Below are positions 1 through 9,300 of a stretch of 12,584 nucleotides of DNA, piece after piece (the first letter of the stretch is position 1; every line of letters starts with the position of its first letter). The notes beneath the pieces were generated by a model that was given only the letters and a program-made list of their open reading frames with translations, was not told where the DNA came from and ran no database searches. The DNA comes from F23-D06 sp045600525. GTDB lineage: Bacteria > Bacteroidota > Bacteroidia > Bacteroidales > WCHB1-69. The stretch covers positions 1 to 12,584 of the forward strand of contig JAZRYC010000027.1 of the NCBI GenBank assembly GCA_045600525.1, read 5' to 3'. The position numbers and the translations under genes are program-made.

Positions 1-2282
1 CCTACACCGACAAAAACGTGGAGAGCATCTGCGGAAATGCCTACGAGTTTGACCGCGTCTGGAAGGTGGTTGATGAATGCGGTAACGTCTCTGTCAACGA
101 CAGCGTTCAGCACATCATCGTAATGGATACAATCAAACCGAACATTATCTGCGAAAACAACGTAAACACAACAACAGATGACGACAAGAGCTATGCAACG
201 ATAAATTTGGACGATCCAAGCTTCAGTGACAACTGCGGTGCCGACTATACTATCAAGTACGCCCCGGCTGTTCCTGCCAATGCCACTACAGTGAATGCCA
301 GCGGACTCTATCCGCTCGGCACGACAACGGTCACCTACATCGCCACTGACGAATGCGGCAATGCCGATTCCTGTTCCTTCACTGTAAAAGTTAGAGATAT
401 CCAAGCTCCTATCATCAACTGTCCAGAAGCTATCGTCATTGAGTGCGCTTCAGAGATGCCCGAGCCTTACGCCGACTACGACGCCTTCGTGGCAGCTGGC
501 GGTTCCGCATCCGACAACGATGGTATCAATGAAAGTTCATTCCAATGGACAATCGATGAATCCAACAATGGTTCTTGTCCAGAAATCATTTCCAGAACTT
601 ACTACATTGAAGACCTTACCGGTATAAGTTCTGAATGCACGCAACTCATCATTATCAAGGACACCACCGTTCCTGTCATTGCAACGACATCATTAGACAG
701 TATGCTCGTGTCCAACAGCTGTACATTCCTCGTACCCGATATGACTGAGAAGGTTCGTGCCATAGCTAACGACAACTGCACGCCGAAGGCAAACTTGACA
801 ATCACACAGGACATTGACATAAATACAGCCATTGAACCTGGTGACACCCTCTTAGTCACCGTATCCGTGAAGGATGCCTGTGGCAACGAAAGTCTGAAGA
901 AACTCGTTCTCAGAACGCCTATGCCACTTACAGTAAATATTGATCCCGAAGTGGACACCATCTGCTACTATTACAGCACCATACTGGAAGCCATTCCGGC
1001 AGACGGAAAACCTGCTTACGAATATCGTTGGAGCATTGATTCCACAAGCGAATCTGTCACTGTGGCACCTACCGCTACGACCACCTATTATGTAACCGTT
1101 ACGGATGCCAACGGATGTGAAGCTGTAGATTCCTCCGAAGTATATGTTAAGCCCGTTGCCCAGGGTACGGACGACATAACCAGATACATTCGATGCAATG
1201 GTGATACCTTCTTGGTCAATCCGACAGGTACCATCATTCCTGAAGGAACGTTGTACTATTGGACGGTTGAAGACAATGCCAACGTAACCGGACAAAGCGC
1301 ACAAACAGAACCTGTAGAGGCTCCTATCAGTCAGGCGCTGACGAACAACAGCGACGTGCTTCAGACCGTTGTTTATACGGTTATACCTGTATCCAATGGT
1401 TGTGAAGGCGACACCTTCCTCATCTCCGTGGATGTGGAGCCCACTCCTACTATTGAAATCACCTGTCCTGAAACGCTCATTGACACACTTAATTTCGGAG
1501 AGTGCGCCCTCTATATCTCACCTGACAGATTAGGAAAGCCCACCTTATATCACTCTCTAAACTGGACCTTGATTGACACCACGAATGACGCTCCTGCCGA
1601 CAACATGTATCCTGAAGGCGACAATATCGTGACCTGGATTGTGACTGACGAATGTGGCAATGCAGACACCTGCGAGCAACACATCATCATCTTCTTCCCA
1701 GTTTGTCCAGATGCAGTTGATGCAGAAGGTAACGTTTACCACAGCGTACACATTGACTGCGACTGTTGGACACAGAGGAACCTCGAATCCACGCTATACA
1801 GCGATGGCGGAAACATTCCGGGCGTCTACAACTACCAATCCATTGCATACCCGAATACCGATGAGAACGTTGAGAACTTCGGCCGACTCTACGATTGGGA
1901 ATCCGTCATCCACGGCGGCACTGAAAACGCTTACGGACACGTACAGGGCATCTGTCCTGAAGGATGGTACCTCCCGACCGATGAACAGTACGATCGACTC
2001 AACACCCACGGTACTGACGCTTTGAGATCACCGAACTACTGGTTGGACGGCGGCGGCAGCAATACCACCGAATTCTCCGCTCTTCCTGGAGGATACTACA
2101 ATGGTGCGCTTGAGCGCTATGAAAACCTCATGGGCGAAGCCTACTTCTGGTCCACCTCCAAGATCAATGGCACTTGGGCAGCATCCAACTACGTAATCGG
2201 ATACTACTGCGACAGCATCCAGCATCAAATACCGCAGACCGGTGTCGGATTCAGCGTGAGATGCGTCAAGGAAAAGGAATAA
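1..2282 (+). CDS. HYR/Ig-like repeat surface protein with C-terminal FISUMP domain (5' end missing)
   Basis: The frame is open to the left window edge (codons from base 3), so the N-terminus and any signal peptide lie outside; the GTG at 18 is only an internal valine. About 759 residues are visible. Numbering from that valine, HYR-like modules recur (about 1-40, 41-127, 128-215, 216-300, 476-560), marked by D-E-C-G-N or D-A-C-G-N near their ends at residues 19-23, 111-115, 286-290 and 544-548. Between them are PKD/SprB-like stretches (302-378, with T-D-A-N-G-C) and a PKD-like stretch (380-475). Residues about 561-751 form a FISUMP domain: V-D-A-E-G-N-V-Y, C-W, G-R-L-Y-D-W, C-P-E-G-W-Y-L-P, A-L-P-G-G, F-W-S-T-S and G-F-S-V-R-C-V. 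Such multi-module proteins are usually cell-surface in Bacteroidota; ligand and role are unknown. It ends in charged residues after R-C-V with no T9SS sorting signal. A terminator follows 22 bases after the stop. Confidence 0.9.
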   Translation, partial: YTDKNVESICGNAYEFDRVWKVVDECGNVSVNDSVQHIIVMDTIKPNIICENNVNTTTDDDKSYATINLDDPSFSDNCGADYTIKYAPAVPANATTVNASGLYPLGTTTVTYIATDECGNADSCSFTVKVRDIQAPIINCPEAIVIECASEMPEPYADYDAFVAAGGSASDNDGINESSFQWTIDESNNGSCPEIISRTYYIEDLTGISSECTQLIIIKDTTVPVIATTSLDSMLVSNSCTFLVPDMTEKVRAIANDNCTPKANLTITQDIDINTAIEPGDTLLVTVSVKDACGNESLKKLVLRTPMPLTVNIDPEVDTICYYYSTILEAIPADGKPAYEYRWSIDSTSESVTVAPTATTTYYVTVTDANGCEAVDSSEVYVKPVAQGTDDITRYIRCNGDTFLVNPTGTIIPEGTLYYWTVEDNANVTGQSAQTEPVEAPISQALTNNSDVLQTVVYTVIPVSNGCEGDTFLISVDVEPTPTIEITCPETLIDTLNFGECALYISPDRLGKPTLYHSLNWTLIDTTNDAPADNMYPEGDNIVTWIVTDECGNADTCEQHIIIFFPVCPDAVDAEGNVYHSVHIDCDCWTQRNLESTLYSDGGNIPGVYNYQSIAYPNTDENVENFGRLYDWESVIHGGTENAYGHVQGICPEGWYLPTDEQYDRLNTHGTDALRSPNYWLDGGGSNTTEFSALPGGYYNGALERYENLMGEAYFWSTSKINGTWAASNYVIGYYCDSIQHQIPQTGVGFSVRCVKEKE

Positions 2283-2304
2283 CAAACAATTCCCATACAT
2301 ATTG

Positions 2305-2335
2305 AAGAGGTTGCCTTCGGGCGACCTCTTTTTTT
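2305..2335 (+). terminator. Intrinsic terminator after the HYR/FISUMP gene
   Basis: An 11-bp stem (2305-2315 with 2320-2330, one G-T pair) closes a TTCG tetraloop at 2316-2319 and runs into seven T residues (2329-2335). This is a classic strong rho-independent terminator, starting 22 bases after the stop codon. Its T-tract directly abuts the pckA promoter core. Confidence 0.93.
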
Positions 2336-2345
2336 GTATCTTTGC
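2329..2345 (+). promoter_or_regulatory. pckA promoter core (Bacteroidota TAnnTTTG type)
   Basis: The -7 element TATCTTTG lies at 2337-2344, directly after seven T and a G. The 17-base string TTTTTTTGTATCTTTGC occurs identically upstream of the FKBP gene (11395-11411). No clear TTTG -33 element is seen at the usual distance; that region is occupied by the preceding terminator hairpin. Transcription would begin near 2350, giving a leader of about 50 bases, A/T-rich and without a Shine-Dalgarno sequence. Confidence 0.7.
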
Positions 2346-2399
2346 AAACATCATTTTTGGTAAAATATAATTTCAAATAAATAACCAAACGTTCACAAC

Positions 2400-4022
<1,623 letters not shown>

Positions 4023-4024
4023 TA

Positions 4025-4071
4025 AAATGAGCGAAAGCCTTCCTCTGGAAGTGCCTTCGCTCATTTTTTTT
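4025..4071 (+). terminator. Intrinsic terminator after pckA
   Basis: A long imperfect hairpin with left arm from 4025 (AAATGAGCGAA...), right arm ending near 4066 (...TTCGCTCATTT) and a TCT loop around 4044-4046 is followed by eight T residues (4064-4071). The stem has one mismatch and a one-base bulge. It starts three bases after the stop codon, and its T-tract abuts the tRNA promoter core. Confidence 0.92.
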
Positions 4072-4073
4072 AC

Positions 4074-4082
4074 TATTTTTGC
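4074..4082 (+). promoter_or_regulatory. tRNA-Ser promoter core (TATTTTTGC)
   Basis: TATTTTTG at 4074-4081 matches the Bacteroidota -7 consensus TAnnTTTG and is followed by C. It sits 23 bases before the mature tRNA 5' end, immediately after the T-tract of the pckA terminator. Between it and the tRNA is a short hairpin, CGCTC-A7-GAGCG (4084-4100), in or at the edge of the predicted leader. Confidence 0.6.
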
Positions 4083-4104
4083 GCGCTCAAAAAAAGAGCG
4101 TACT

Positions 4105-4191
4105 GGAAAGTTGGCCGAGTGGTTTAAGGCAGCGGTTTCGAAAACCGCCGTAGTGTCATAACTACCAGGGGTTCGAATCCCTTACTTTCCG
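4105..4191 (+). tRNA. tRNA-Ser (anticodon CGA)
   Basis: This 87-base class II tRNA decodes UCG. The acceptor stem GGAAAGT (4105-4111) pairs perfectly with ACTTTCC (4184-4190), followed by discriminator G4191. The anticodon stem GCGGT/ACCGC (4132-4136 with 4144-4148) encloses loop TTCGAAA, with anticodon CGA at 4139-4141. A long variable arm with stem GTAGT/ACTAC and the T-loop TTCGAAT are present; the long arm and G discriminator are serine-specific features. The CCA end is not encoded and must be added afterwards. Confidence 0.97.
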
Positions 4192-4195
4192 CTAT

Positions 4196-4237
4196 ATCGC
4201 TGCAAATTACTATTAATCAGTATTTTGCAGCGATTTT
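4196..4237 (+). terminator. Hairpin downstream of tRNA-Ser, probable terminator
   Basis: ATCGCTGCAAA (4196-4206) pairs perfectly with TTTGCAGCGAT (4224-4234). The stem extends inward through one T-T mismatch to TACT/AGTA, with a loop of about seven bases. Only four T follow (4234-4237), so the U-tract is weak. It begins five bases after the tRNA 3' end, so it may terminate the transcript or mark the 3' end for processing. Confidence 0.7.
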
Positions 4238-4616
4238 CAAAAGTAACCGGGACAGTTCCGGAACAGTGTTTTACATTCCTTTCCAATGCGAAAAACATAG
4301 AAAGGGAAAAAAATATGTCTGATTTTCTTGTTTTTTGTCCTATAATTTTCATTATGTTAAAAACTCATTTCCGTATGTATCGTGAAACGCACATTGAGGA
4401 ACAAAACCAGTGCACCCAACGCTGAATAAACAAAACAAACCACCATAATGAGGGCAAAAGTTTTCAAGACTGGTTTCTTACGGAAATAAACCACGCCGAA
4501 GAAAAAAGCAGACACAGACATATAAAAAAACTCTTAGGGATATGCGAAACAACATGAAAAGAGTTGCGAATAAATACTTCACCGGCAGCTTGCTGACGTA
4601 AGAATGAAGACCAATA
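4238..4616. other. Gene-poor intergenic stretch between tRNA-Ser and the secreted FISUMP gene
   Basis: This A/T-rich stretch has no convincing plus-strand gene. It contains a perfect 10-base palindrome GTTCCGGAAC (4255-4264) and one minus-strand candidate small ORF (4357-4521), described separately. No tRNA 3'-end duplication, integrase or transposase is visible, so nothing supports an integrated element next to the tRNA. Confidence 0.6.
4357..4521 (-). CDS. Hypothetical small membrane protein, possibly the 3' part of a frameshifted gene
   Basis: On the minus strand an ATG at 4519-4521 opens 54 codons. The product is strongly hydrophobic: a short hydrophobic start (S-A-F-F-F-G-V-V-Y-F), the basic turn R-K-K at 14-16, then a clear membrane segment at about 21-43, ending R-F-T-I-H-T-E-M-S-F. 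I recognise no family. A stop codon lies four codons upstream in this frame, but the neighbouring frame continues hydrophobic back to a GTG at 4580-4582 (V-K-Y-L-F-A-T-L-F-M-L-F...). Joining the two frames at a six-base homopolymer (4502-4507) would give a two-helix membrane protein with the R-K-K turn in between. It has no promoter core or terminator that I can see. It may be chance, a real small protein, or a decayed or miscalled gene. Confidence 0.33.
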   Translation of the reverse strand: MSVSAFFFGVVYFRKKPVLKTFALIMVVCFVYSALGALVLFLNVRFTIHTEMSF

Positions 4617-4632
4617 TTTTTTTTATTTTTGC
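4617..4632 (+). promoter_or_regulatory. Promoter core of the secreted FISUMP gene
   Basis: TATTTTTG at 4624-4631 (TAnnTTTG type, followed by C) comes at the end of an eight-T run (4617-4624). Transcription would start near 4637, leaving a leader of roughly 23 bases before the ATG at 4660. No clear -33 element is seen. Confidence 0.65.
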
Positions 4633-4659
4633 GCCTCCAAATCCATCTTTATTACAAAT

Positions 4660-5346
4660 ATGAAAAGAATCATATTATATCTATTCGCTTTAATATTCAG
4701 CATCTTAACGGGATTTACCCAAACAGATTGTCCGACAGTTACGGATGTGGACGGCAATACCTATAAAACGGTGCGTATCGGCAATCAATGCTGGATGGCG
4801 GAGAACGTTCACGCCACGCACGATTGCAACGGTCTGGAGATTCTGCTAAGCAATCAGAGAAGCGATTGCACACCGTACCGTTACTGTCCTAACGGTCGAG
4901 CCAAGAATGTGGCCACCTACGGATATCTCTACAACTGGGAGGCTGCCAAAGTGGTTTGCCCCAAGGGCTGGCATCTTCCGTCAGATGCGGAATGGACCCA
5001 GCTGACCGACTTTGTGAGCAGCCAGTCTCAGTACATTTGCAACGGCAATGCCGCGAACAACGCCAAGGCATTGGCCGCCACCACCGGATGGAAACGCTGT
5101 AAGAAGAGCTGTACAGCCGGCTATCATCCCGAAGAGAACAACGCCACGGGCTTCGCTGTCCTCCCTGCTGGCGGTTTCTACGACCATGGCTACGGCTATT
5201 TCCGCAAAGGCACCTTCTTCTGGACCTCCGCCGAGTACAACAACGGAAGCGCCTACAAACGCTATTTGGACTACGACACCACTTGCCTGGTCCGCTACAC
5301 CTACCTCAAAATCGGCGGTGGCGCCGTCAGATGCGTACAAAATTAA
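4660..5346 (+). CDS. Small secreted FISUMP-domain protein
   Basis: The 228-residue protein consists of a signal peptide and one FISUMP domain. The N-terminus has K-R, then a hydrophobic core to about residue 18, with likely cleavage near T20/Q21; there is no lipobox cysteine. Domain landmarks: V-D-G-N-T-Y-K-T-V-R-I-G-N-Q-C-W-M-A-E-N (31-49), Y-G-Y-L-Y-N-W (87-93), C-P-K-G-W-H-L-P (100-107), G-F-A-V-L-P-A-G-G (164-172), F-F-W-T-S-A (186-191) and V-R-C-V near the end. The molecular function of FISUMP domains is not established; exported or surface location is the usual inference. There are 11 cysteines in the mature part; five (24, 44, 100, 209, 225) align with cysteines in the FISUMP domain ending at 2282. 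The end reads G-G-G-A-V-R-C where the usual form is G-F-S-V-R-C. It lacks a T9SS signal. The nuclease gene starts 33 bases after the stop with no terminator between, suggesting co-transcription. Confidence 0.92.
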   Translation: MKRIILYLFALIFSILTGFTQTDCPTVTDVDGNTYKTVRIGNQCWMAENVHATHDCNGLEILLSNQRSDCTPYRYCPNGRAKNVATYGYLYNWEAAKVVCPKGWHLPSDAEWTQLTDFVSSQSQYICNGNAANNAKALAATTGWKRCKKSCTAGYHPEENNATGFAVLPAGGFYDHGYGYFRKGTFFWTSAEYNNGSAYKRYLDYDTTCLVRYTYLKIGGGAVRCVQN

Positions 5347-5366
5347 GTTTTAAGTTCACAGTTCAC
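5343..5366. repeat. Nested heptamer tandem repeats before the nuclease gene
   Basis: TTAAGTT occurs twice in tandem (5343-5349, 5350-5356), and overlapping it AGTTCAC occurs twice in tandem (5353-5359, 5360-5366). The first repeat includes the stop codon of the upstream FISUMP gene. A related heptamer pair follows the nuclease gene. Confidence 0.8.
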
Positions 5367-5379
5367 AAATTACATCATC

Positions 5380-6147
5380 ATGAAACTCATCAGTTGGAAC
5401 GTCAATGGTCTTCGCGCCGTCTATCAGAAAGATTTTACAGAAACATTTAAATCGCTCGATGCCGACATCTTCTGCCTGCAGGAAACCAAAATGCAGGAGG
5501 GACAACTGGATGTCCAGTTCGACGGATACGAAAGTTACTGGTCGTATGCTGAAAAAAAGGGTTATTCGGGCACAGCCGTGTTTTCCCGTATCAAACCGCT
5601 TCGACGTATGGAGGTACCCGTTTTAGATCCTGAAGTTTTTCCCGGCAATGAAGGACGAATCATCGCCCTTGAATACGATAAATTCTTCCTCGTAAACTGC
5701 TCCACGCCCAATGCGCAAGACGGCCTCAAACGCATCGATTTCCGTCTCCAATGGGAAGGCTATCTGCGTCAGTATCTCAAGCAACTCGATGCGCAGAAGC
5801 CGGTGCTTTATTGCGGCGACCTCAACCTGGCACATCACGAAATAGACCTCAAGAATCCCAAAACCAACCACCAGAACGCCGGTTTCTCCGCTGAGGAACG
5901 CTGCGAGATGACCGCGCTGCTCGCTTCCGGATTCACGGATACGTTCCGCCATCTCCACCCAACACAGGCCGACGCCTACTCGTGGTGGTCATACCGTTTC
6001 CACGCCCGCGAAAAAAACTCAGGGTGGCGCATCGACTACTTCATCTGTTCCTCCCGTGTGGCCCCGCAAATCAAAGAGGCCGCCATTCACAACGAGATTT
6101 TCGGCAGCGACCACTGCCCCGTAGAACTTCAAATAGAAATACCCTAG
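5380..6147 (+). CDS. xth: Exodeoxyribonuclease III family AP endonuclease
   Basis: The 255-residue product is a complete cytoplasmic ExoIII/APE1-type endonuclease-exonuclease-phosphatase protein. Such enzymes cut DNA 5' to abasic sites and trim 3' blocking groups in base-excision repair. Visible catalytic motifs: W-N-V-N-G-L-R (N7, N9), L-Q-E-T-K with metal-binding E35, G-D-L-N-L-A-H-H-E-I-D-L (D147, N149), G-W-R-I-D-Y (D219) and G-S-D-H-C-P (D244, H245). One position is unusual: the strand L-V-N-C-S-T-P-N (104-111) has Ser108 where homologues have the active-site tyrosine (A-Y-V-P-N in APE1 Y171; Y109 in E. coli ExoIII). Codon 5701-5703 is TCC, two base changes from Tyr. All other catalytic residues are present, so it is probably folded, but activity may be altered. 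It lies 33 bases after the FISUMP gene, without its own visible promoter, and is flanked by heptamer repeats. Confidence 0.93.
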   Translation: MKLISWNVNGLRAVYQKDFTETFKSLDADIFCLQETKMQEGQLDVQFDGYESYWSYAEKKGYSGTAVFSRIKPLRRMEVPVLDPEVFPGNEGRIIALEYDKFFLVNCSTPNAQDGLKRIDFRLQWEGYLRQYLKQLDAQKPVLYCGDLNLAHHEIDLKNPKTNHQNAGFSAEERCEMTALLASGFTDTFRHLHPTQADAYSWWSYRFHAREKNSGWRIDYFICSSRVAPQIKEAAIHNEIFGSDHCPVELQIEIP

Positions 6148-6160
6148 TTTCAGGTTTCAA
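6147..6160. repeat. Heptamer tandem pair after the nuclease gene
   Basis: GTTTCAG (6147-6153) is followed directly by GTTTCAA (6154-6160), starting at the last base of the nuclease stop codon. The unit resembles AGTTCAC of the pair upstream of the same gene. Confidence 0.65.
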
Positions 6161-6271
6161 GAAGAGTACAATGGCCCTTATTACCGCCGGCCTTGGAACA
6201 AAGCCCCATATAGAAATCAATCATAGTAGTAAAAATTGTTTTCCTAATTAATACGAGCATCGTTAATTTTC

Positions 6272-6301
6272 AAAAAAAAGGGCTGCGAAATGGCAGCCCT
6301 T
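6272..6301 (-). terminator. Intrinsic terminator of the giant surface protein gene
   Basis: A perfect 9-bp stem, AAGGGCTGC (6278-6286) with GCAGCCCTT (6293-6301), has a six-base loop. Read on the minus strand it is followed by eight T (plus-strand A at 6272-6279). It begins 22 bases after the minus-strand stop codon. On the plus strand it lacks a T-tract, so it would serve the convergent nuclease gene poorly. Confidence 0.9.
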
Positions 6302-6323
6302 AATAATATTTGCTTGTCTATTC

Positions 6324-9300
6324 CTATTTCCGGATAAACTTCTTAGTAACCACACCGCTGTCACTGGTCATACGTACAAAGTACACACCTGCGGCATAGT
6401 TATCCAGCTGAATGGTGCATTGGCCGCCATTCAGCTGCAGGATTTCCATCAGCTGTCCATAAGCATTAAACACAGCAACTTCCTTGACTTGACCATCACC
6501 CTTAAAAGTAACCTCAATGAAGTTGTCGGCAGGGTTCGGAGCCAGCGTAATGCTATTGGCAAGAATATAGTTATCAACGCCCACACCTGTTGTTGTAAAG
6601 GTTGTAACAACATATTCGCTTTCGTTGTCGGCACAAAGGGTCTTGACATGGAAATCATAAGTCGTATTGGCCGTCAGGCCATTCATATTATAAGTATTGG
6701 ATGAAACGGTTGCTTCCTGCCACTGGTCGCTATTTTGCGGCTTGTATCCGACCTTCCAGCTGCTTGCGCCATTGGCGTTCCATACAGCCACGGCGGAAGT
6801 CTCGGTAATACTATTGATCAGCAAATCCGTCGGAGCATCACAACCATCCACGGGGGCAGCCGTTGTTGTGAAACTATGGATAGCCGACCAATCGCTCACA
6901 TCGTCTGTACAGATTGTTTGCACCTGAACCTCATAAGTGGTTTGGGCCGTCAATCCTGTAAGGGCATTGCTGTTTGAGGTAATGTAATTGAAGGTATTCC
7001 AACTTCCATTTTGGGCTCTGTAGCGCAGATTCCATGCAGAAGCATCACCAGCATTCCAAGACACATTCGCAGAGGTTTGTTGCACATTGCTTGATGTCAA
7101 GCCTGTGGGAACGGCACAGGGCATTGACGGCGGCGTTCCAGCCTCATTGATGGAGATATCATCTATATGTATGCCATAGCCATAGCCTGAATAGGCACGG
7201 AAGCAAATCTGACAAGTGCTCAAATCTTCGGGCAATGAAAGTGCCACATATGTCCATGATGAAATATCACTACTGTAATTGCCCAATTCCGTCCACGCAT
7301 CTGCGGAAGAAGCCCTATATAAGACGGTAAGTTCATCCTGATCACCAGCCCATTCATGACTGACATACCAGAACGACAACTCAGGGGTAACAGCCCCATT
7401 CATATCAATAATCGGACTGATGAGTTCTGTTGAATAATCATAGTTCTCAGGGGAGAAACTAATGACATAGCTTCCAGAGTGGGCACTGGACGGATTGCTA
7501 TAAGGCACATTCACCTCCCACAAATGATCTTCCAAAATAAAGTTCTGATTCCAGCAATTAGGCATAGTGCCTGCATCAAAGTCCTCAAAGAACGGATAAG
7601 GCAGTGCATCGCATTCCGTAGTAACTGTGATCTTTGTACTCCACATACTTTCAGAACTATCATCACAGTAGGCCTTGACATAGATATCATAAGTAGTGGC
7701 AGGAGTCAGTCCAATTAAAACAGTGTTGGGCGTACCTGTCACATTCTGCGTATAACCGGAAGTTTCAGGGTCGAAGTTGGCATCTCCGTAAACCACCTCC
7801 CAGGAACTTTCGCCATTACGAGCGGTCCATGAGAGATCCAAAGAGTTGGTAGTAACCACTGAAGCCGTCACATTAGTCGGTTTCAAACAAGTCTGAGAGA
7901 AGCAAGACACCGTAACGTTTGAGAAAGAAGCTCCCGAAGATAATGTGGAGCCATCGGTACAACTGTATATCACATCATCAAAAGGATCCAAGATTTCAAA
8001 GGAGGTCTCAGAGGAATAGGAGCCCGATTGCCATACAAAACGCACATTGCTTTGGTCGCAGAGTCCCACCTGAAAGGTGGCGTCACTACTACTGCTGGGC
8101 ACCGTATAGGTACCTACTAAGGTATTGTCGCTGTAAATAGAGATACTGTTTCCATTCCAGCCATCGCCATAACTATCGTGCAGATTAAGCGTGTATTCAC
8201 ATTGATCAATGGCATCACAGATTTGCGTGGTAAAAGTTCTCTTCTCGCTATAGTTACTATAGTCACCATTGCCACAGATAGCCATGACATAGACATCATA
8301 GGTATAGTTGCTGTTGAGGTCGGTCAGTTGGAACGGGTAACTGTCAGCCGTGACAGTCATTCCGGTACCTGGTGTAAATCCAGCCGTGTCGTATTCAATA
8401 ATCCAACTCGTGGCGCCATTCACGTCAGTCCAACTGATGTCGGCAAACGTAGCATTAATATTGTCAATGGTAACATTGAGCGGCTGCAGACAGGTCGGCG
8501 TGTAGTCCAACGACAAATCATCAATTCTATAAGTGCAGCTATTTCCATTGGAGACACGGAATGCGATGTACTTTCCATAACCGGCATATGCGGCAAACGG
8601 ATACATAACATACTCCCAAGTGTTGAGTTCCGCAGTATTCAGTGTATCTAGCACCTCAAAAGTAGTAACATCATCCTTGTCGTCCATTACACCAATTTCC
8701 ATAATGACGGAGCTCGCTGTCTTATATAAATAGAAAGTCAACATCAGTTCGTTAGCATTCACATCGTCACCTAAAGCCGGCATAATGGCCATATCGTAGC
8801 AGCCCTGTGTATAGTGGAAATCCAAAGCATTAGGAGCGCTGTGAGAATAGGTACTATTGTAGATATAGGCAAAATGGCTTGGATCGGACTGAAGTCTACT
8901 CCAGCAATCTGGATACTTGTTGAACTCAGTCAGAGATGAATAGTCTTCTTCATCAAAATTCGTGGACCAAGGGAGGTCGAAAGAGAATATCGGGCCGCAT
9001 TCCGTTTTAAAGTTGGCCGATGTCCAAGAACTCTCTTCTGAATCATCGCAAATAGCGCGCATCTGCACTGTATAATGCGTGTTGGGGCTGAGGCTGCCCA
9101 AAGAGTAGGAGTCACCATACACATACCCTTCCTCTATCCATTCCTGATCGCTCATGGATTTATAGCGCAGTTCCCAAGTACTTTCCTGATAGCCAGGCGC
9201 CCATTCCACATCCGCGCTATTTTCTGTGGTATTCGACACCATGATGGTCGGTGATGCGCACGAACCATTGGAGCAATAATGGATTTTCACATTATTACGG

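Noticed and set aside
18..20. GTG as the real start of the first gene
   Set aside because: The frame is open to the left edge and the residues around it lie within a HYR-like module; this is an internal valine.
602..1304. Minus-strand ORFs (602-961, 852-1304) inside the HYR repeat gene
   Set aside because: They are antisense shadows of a continuous, module-structured plus-strand frame.
4170..4240. tRNA 3' end as a phage or island attachment site
   Set aside because: No second copy of the tRNA 3' sequence and no integrase is seen in the window; the inverted repeat there fits a terminator better.
4255..4264. Perfect palindrome GTTCCGGAAC
   Set aside because: Only 10 bases, symmetry stops at the next base on each side, and no promoter lies next to it; too little to call an operator.
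4225..4425. Plus-strand 66-codon ORF after the tRNA
   Set aside because: It starts with TTG inside the tRNA-distal hairpin, has no promoter core, and has a protein-unlike composition; the overlapping minus-strand frame is the more protein-like one.
8178..8651. Plus-strand 157-codon ORF inside the giant surface protein gene, and similar ones at 9357-9803 and 10377-10775
   Set aside because: They are antisense shadows of a clearly coding minus-strand gene, rich in Ile/Val/Arg as expected from reverse reading, with no promoter or domain evidence.
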